DNA of 33,956 nucleotides from an uncultured Lachnospiraceae bacterium (lineage in GTDB: Bacteria; Bacillota; Clostridia; Lachnospirales; Lachnospiraceae), in NCBI GenBank assembly GCA_902761225.1, contig CACWJQ010000039.1:1-33956 (forward strand). Reading direction: 5' to 3'. The notes below the pieces were generated by a model. That model was not told where the DNA came from and did no database searches. It saw nothing but the letters and a program-made list of their open reading frames with translations. This document shows positions 31,659 through 33,956 of this stretch, piece after piece. Position numbers and translations under genes: made by a program. How positions within the stretch are numbered: the first letter of the stretch is position 1; each line of letters starts with the position of its first letter.

Positions 31659-32789
31659 TCACTCCTCTTCATTCTTGACTGCTTCGATATCTACAGGAAC
31701 CTCATCAGCGTTCTCATCTGAATCGGGAGCTGTGAGAGCCTTTACGGAAAGTGAGATCTTGTGATCTGCCTCGTTGAAATCAACGATCTTGGCAGTTACT
31801 TCATCACCGACCTTAAGAACGTCTGAAGGCTTCTCTACGCGGTCCTTGGAAATCTGGGATACATGAAGCAGAGCATCAACTCCGTTCTCAATCTCAACGA
31901 AAGCACCAAAGTCGGTCATGCGGGCAACCTTACCGGTTACAACGCGTCCGATGGCGAACTTGTCGTTAGCATCCTTCCAGGGATTCTGATCATCGAACTT
32001 AAGTGAAAGAGCAATCTTGGTTCCGTTGATATCCTTAACGAGAACCTTGAGATTATCACCGATACGGAAATTCTTCTTGGGATTCTCAACTCTTCCCCAG
32101 CTCATCTCTGAGATGTGAAGAAGTCCGTCTGCTCCGCCGAGATCAACAAATGCACCGAAATCGGTAACATTCTTGACAACACCGTCTACGATATCGCCAA
32201 CCTTGATCTTCTCAAGGAGAGCCTTCTGCATCTCTTCCTTCTTAGCGGTAAGAAGCTGCTTGCGGTCACCGATGCATCTTCTCTTATGAGGATTGTACTC
32301 AACAACGACGAACTCGATCTCCTGACCGAGATACTTGCTGAGATCCTTCTCATAACTGTCTGAAACAAGGCTTGCAGGGATGAAGATCCTGGTTCCGTCA
32401 ACCTCAACGGTGATACCACCCTTAAGAATAGCGGTAACCTTTGCAGTGAGAACTTCCTGATTATTGAAAGCTTCCTCAATGCGCTGATTAGCCTTCTCCT
32501 GCTGTACTCTCTTGTATGAAACGAGGACCTGGCCCTCGCGGTCATCAACCTTGAGCACCTTGACCTCAAGCTTGTCTCCGGGCTTTACAGCCTGTGTGAG
32601 GTCGATGCTGTTATCGTTGGTGTATTCGTACTTGCTGAGAATACCGTCTGACTTGCAGCCGAGATCAAGAATGATCTCTTCGGGCTTAACGTCAAAAACT
32701 GTGCCTTCGACTACCTCTCCTGTATGTAATATGATCTTCTTTGATTCCTGCTCTTCCAGTAATTGTTCAAAAGTAAGTTCCTCTGACAT
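31659..32789 (-). CDS. rpsA: Ribosomal protein S1-like RNA-binding protein (four S1 domains)
   Basis: 376 residues from MSEELTFEQLLEEQ. The start at 32789 is set by AGGAGG nine nt upstream; a TTG-initiated frame six codons longer overlaps that site and is rejected. Four S1 repeats occur at about 20-92, 107-172, 190-262 and 278-350; the last two are the most canonical (VTDFGAFVDLGGADGLLHIS and MTDFGAFVEIENGVDALLHV). An acidic tail ends the protein. Four domains is the usual form in Firmicutes, shorter than the six-domain E. coli S1. The first 23 bp overlap the end of ispH, so the ribosome site lies within ispH coding sequence. Joint or fused ispH-rpsA is known in Clostridia. Confidence 0.93.
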   Translation of the reverse strand: MSEELTFEQLLEEQESKKIILHTGEVVEGTVFDVKPEEIILDLGCKSDGILSKYEYTNDNSIDLTQAVKPGDKLEVKVLKVDDREGQVLVSYKRVQQEKANQRIEEAFNNQEVLTAKVTAILKGGITVEVDGTRIFIPASLVSDSYEKDLSKYLGQEIEFVVVEYNPHKRRCIGDRKQLLTAKKEEMQKALLEKIKVGDIVDGVVKNVTDFGAFVDLGGADGLLHISEMSWGRVENPKKNFRIGDNLKVLVKDINGTKIALSLKFDDQNPWKDANDKFAIGRVVTGKVARMTDFGAFVEIENGVDALLHVSQISKDRVEKPSDVLKVGDEVTAKIVDFNEADHKISLSVKALTAPDSDENADEVPVDIEAVKNEEE

Positions 32790-33624
32790 ATCTTTGAACC
32801 TCCTCAATAATATTTTGCGGAGTGGAAGCCCCCGCGGTGATGCCGATCAGCTTAACAGATTCAGGTAGATTATAGTCTTTAAGGTCATCCGGTTTCTGTA
32901 TACAGACCGTATTCGGGCAGTTTTCCGATGCTATCTCATATAGCCTCCGCGTATTGGAACTGGCGCTTCCGCCTATGACTATCATCGCATCTGCCGTCTT
33001 GGAAAGGACTTCGGCTGCATCCTGCCTGTCCTTTGTTGCGGAACATATAGTGTTCACAACATTAGCATTATAACTGTTTTTATTTATTATTTCAACAATT
33101 TGATAAAATTTTCTGTATTGAAATGTGGTCTGTGCCACCACCGTGATCTCGCGGTCGGTTCTGATACTCTTTGCACCTTCCTCATCGGATATCACGGTAT
33201 ACGGTCCGTCACACCATCCGCATATTCCAACGATCTCCGGATGAGTGGATTTGCCGACTATCACGATGTGCCTTCCCTTGCCGCTCTCCTCAAGGACTAT
33301 ATTATGGATCCTCGCAACAAACGGACACGTGAAGTCTGCGATCTCACACCCCTTGCTTTCAAGGATGGAATATATATCCCTGCCCACGCCATGGGCTCTG
33401 ATCACAATACACGCATCCTTTTCAAACTCAGTCCTTTCCAGGGCCTTTTTATCTTCTATAACCCTGACTCCCTTATGTTCCAGGTCCGAGACCACCGTCT
33501 CATTATGAACAACAGGTCCGAAGGTATATATCGGTCTTCCGCTGTTTAGTTTTTCGTATACTCCGTCAACAGCCCGCTTTACTCCAAAGCAAAAGCCTGA
33601 CGGATCCGCAAGTCTTACTTCCAT
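32767..33624 (-). CDS. ispH: 4-hydroxy-3-methylbut-2-enyl diphosphate reductase
   Basis: 285 residues. IspH (LytB) catalyses the last step of the MEP isoprenoid pathway, giving IPP and DMAPP, with a [4Fe-4S] cluster. The three cluster cysteines are C12 (GFCFGVKRAV), C100 (DFTCPFVARIH) and C194 (NTICSATKDRQ). Substrate-binding residues are visible at H78 (IRAHGV), H128 and E130 (KSTHPEIVGI). Length is normal for a stand-alone enzyme. The ATG is preceded by a GTGAAG-type site. Its 3' end overlaps the rpsA start. It follows cmk by 128 bp on the same strand. Confidence 0.96.
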   Translation of the reverse strand: MEVRLADPSGFCFGVKRAVDGVYEKLNSGRPIYTFGPVVHNETVVSDLEHKGVRVIEDKKALERTEFEKDACIVIRAHGVGRDIYSILESKGCEIADFTCPFVARIHNIVLEESGKGRHIVIVGKSTHPEIVGICGWCDGPYTVISDEEGAKSIRTDREITVVAQTTFQYRKFYQIVEIINKNSYNANVVNTICSATKDRQDAAEVLSKTADAMIVIGGSASSNTRRLYEIASENCPNTVCIQKPDDLKDYNLPESVKLIGITAGASTPQNIIEEVQRYVRGTYF

Positions 33625-33752
33625 ATCTTCACTTTAAGTATCTTTTATGATCTTACATGCCGTCTAACCCCGGCACAGCGATGGTCTTTCTCAGACATCG
33701 CACTGTTTTACGGAGATCATACCCACACTTTGCGTCAGCTCTCCGCTATTTT
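33625..33752. other. Gap between cmk and ispH with an imperfect hairpin
   Basis: 128 bp with no gene. On the minus strand GCGATG-TCT and AGA-C-CATCGC (about 33682-33709) form an imperfect hairpin without a T-run, and GCCGGGG lies nearby. It could be a weak attenuator or an RNA-processing site. No known leader is recognised. Confidence 0.3.
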
Positions 33753-33956
33753 TCAGGCATGGCACAGATCGCATATCCTGTCTGTAACCTCTTCAATTGA
33801 CATATCAGAGGTATCTACAAGCACTGCATCATCAGCCTGCTTAAGGGGTGAGATCTCCCTGTGCATGTCACGGTAATCTCTCTCTTCTATATCTCTTTTA
33901 ACCTCTTCAAAATCAGGCTTTTCTCCCTTTGCCTCAAGCTCAAGCACCCGTCTGCG
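33753..33956 (-). CDS. cmk: Cytidylate kinase, C-terminal part (partial)
   Basis: The last 67 codons of a gene that enters from the right edge. GEKPDFEEVKRDIEERDYRD, then SPLKQADDAVLVDTSDMSIE, is the characteristic end of bacterial cytidylate kinase (LID-region Arg/Asp residues, then the S-P-L-x-x-A-x-D-A-x-x-x-D-T-S motif). It phosphorylates CMP and dCMP. The order cmk-ispH-rpsA is conserved in many Clostridia, which supports the call. Confidence 0.92.
   Translation of the reverse strand, partial: RRRVLELEAKGEKPDFEEVKRDIEERDYRDMHREISPLKQADDAVLVDTSDMSIEEVTDRICDLCHA

Overview
The window reads as chromosomal DNA of an anaerobic, low-to-mid GC Gram-positive bacterium. Lachnospiraceae (Butyrivibrio and relatives) is the best guess. 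The grounds are a clostridial-order rnfCDGEAB operon, the cmk-ispH-rpsA order, a B. subtilis-type CheR, and a Pel polysaccharide locus without the outer-membrane genes pelB and pelC. Almost everything is on the minus strand, so gene order runs from high to low coordinates.

Right end (30681-33956): the 3' part of cmk, then ispH and an rpsA-like four-S1-domain gene that overlap by 23 bp, a terminator, and cheR. The cheR start region carries a perfect 49-bp tandem duplication that shifts the reading frame. Next come a plus-strand YprB-like exonuclease gene and a shared bidirectional terminator.

Middle (22956-29263): a complete Rnf operon (C, D, G, E, A, B). A membrane-anchored GH25-like protein follows as a seventh, stop/start-overlapping gene, and it appears to lack both catalytic acids. 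A 151-bp imperfect palindrome separates this operon from a convergent plus-strand gene encoding an AP2 / HNH-like / AP2 protein. Divergent from that gene is thrC, overlapping an M24 aminopeptidase P gene.

Left half (360-18496): a run of 14 tightly packed genes that starts only 30 bp after pepP and is probably one long operon. Its core is a Gram-positive-type Pel exopolysaccharide machine: a PelD-like c-di-GMP receptor fused to an extended-SDR domain, PelE, a DUF2194-like (PelA-like) envelope protein, the PelF glycosyltransferase and PelG. Around this core are genes not usual for Pel: a PqqD-like protein first, then a DUF2304 protein, GT4 and GT2 glycosyltransferases, a DUF4874/DUF4832-like protein, an 812-residue GT-C-like membrane protein, a Stealth sugar-phosphate transferase, a Wzx-type flippase and a PF14907-type nucleotidyltransferase. 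Downstream is the start of a lipoprotein resembling TM1410/polygalactosaminidase-like hydrolases.

The most notable observations are: (1) this composite Pel + PqqD + nucleotidyltransferase + Stealth + flippase operon; (2) the SDR-PelD fusion, with the c-di-GMP I-site kept and the SDR catalytic pair apparently lost; (3) two frame-breaking lesions, a deletion in pelF and a 49-bp duplication in cheR. Both lesions hit genes of surface polysaccharide or motility, so they need to be separated from assembly error. All functional calls come from reading motifs by eye; no database search was run.
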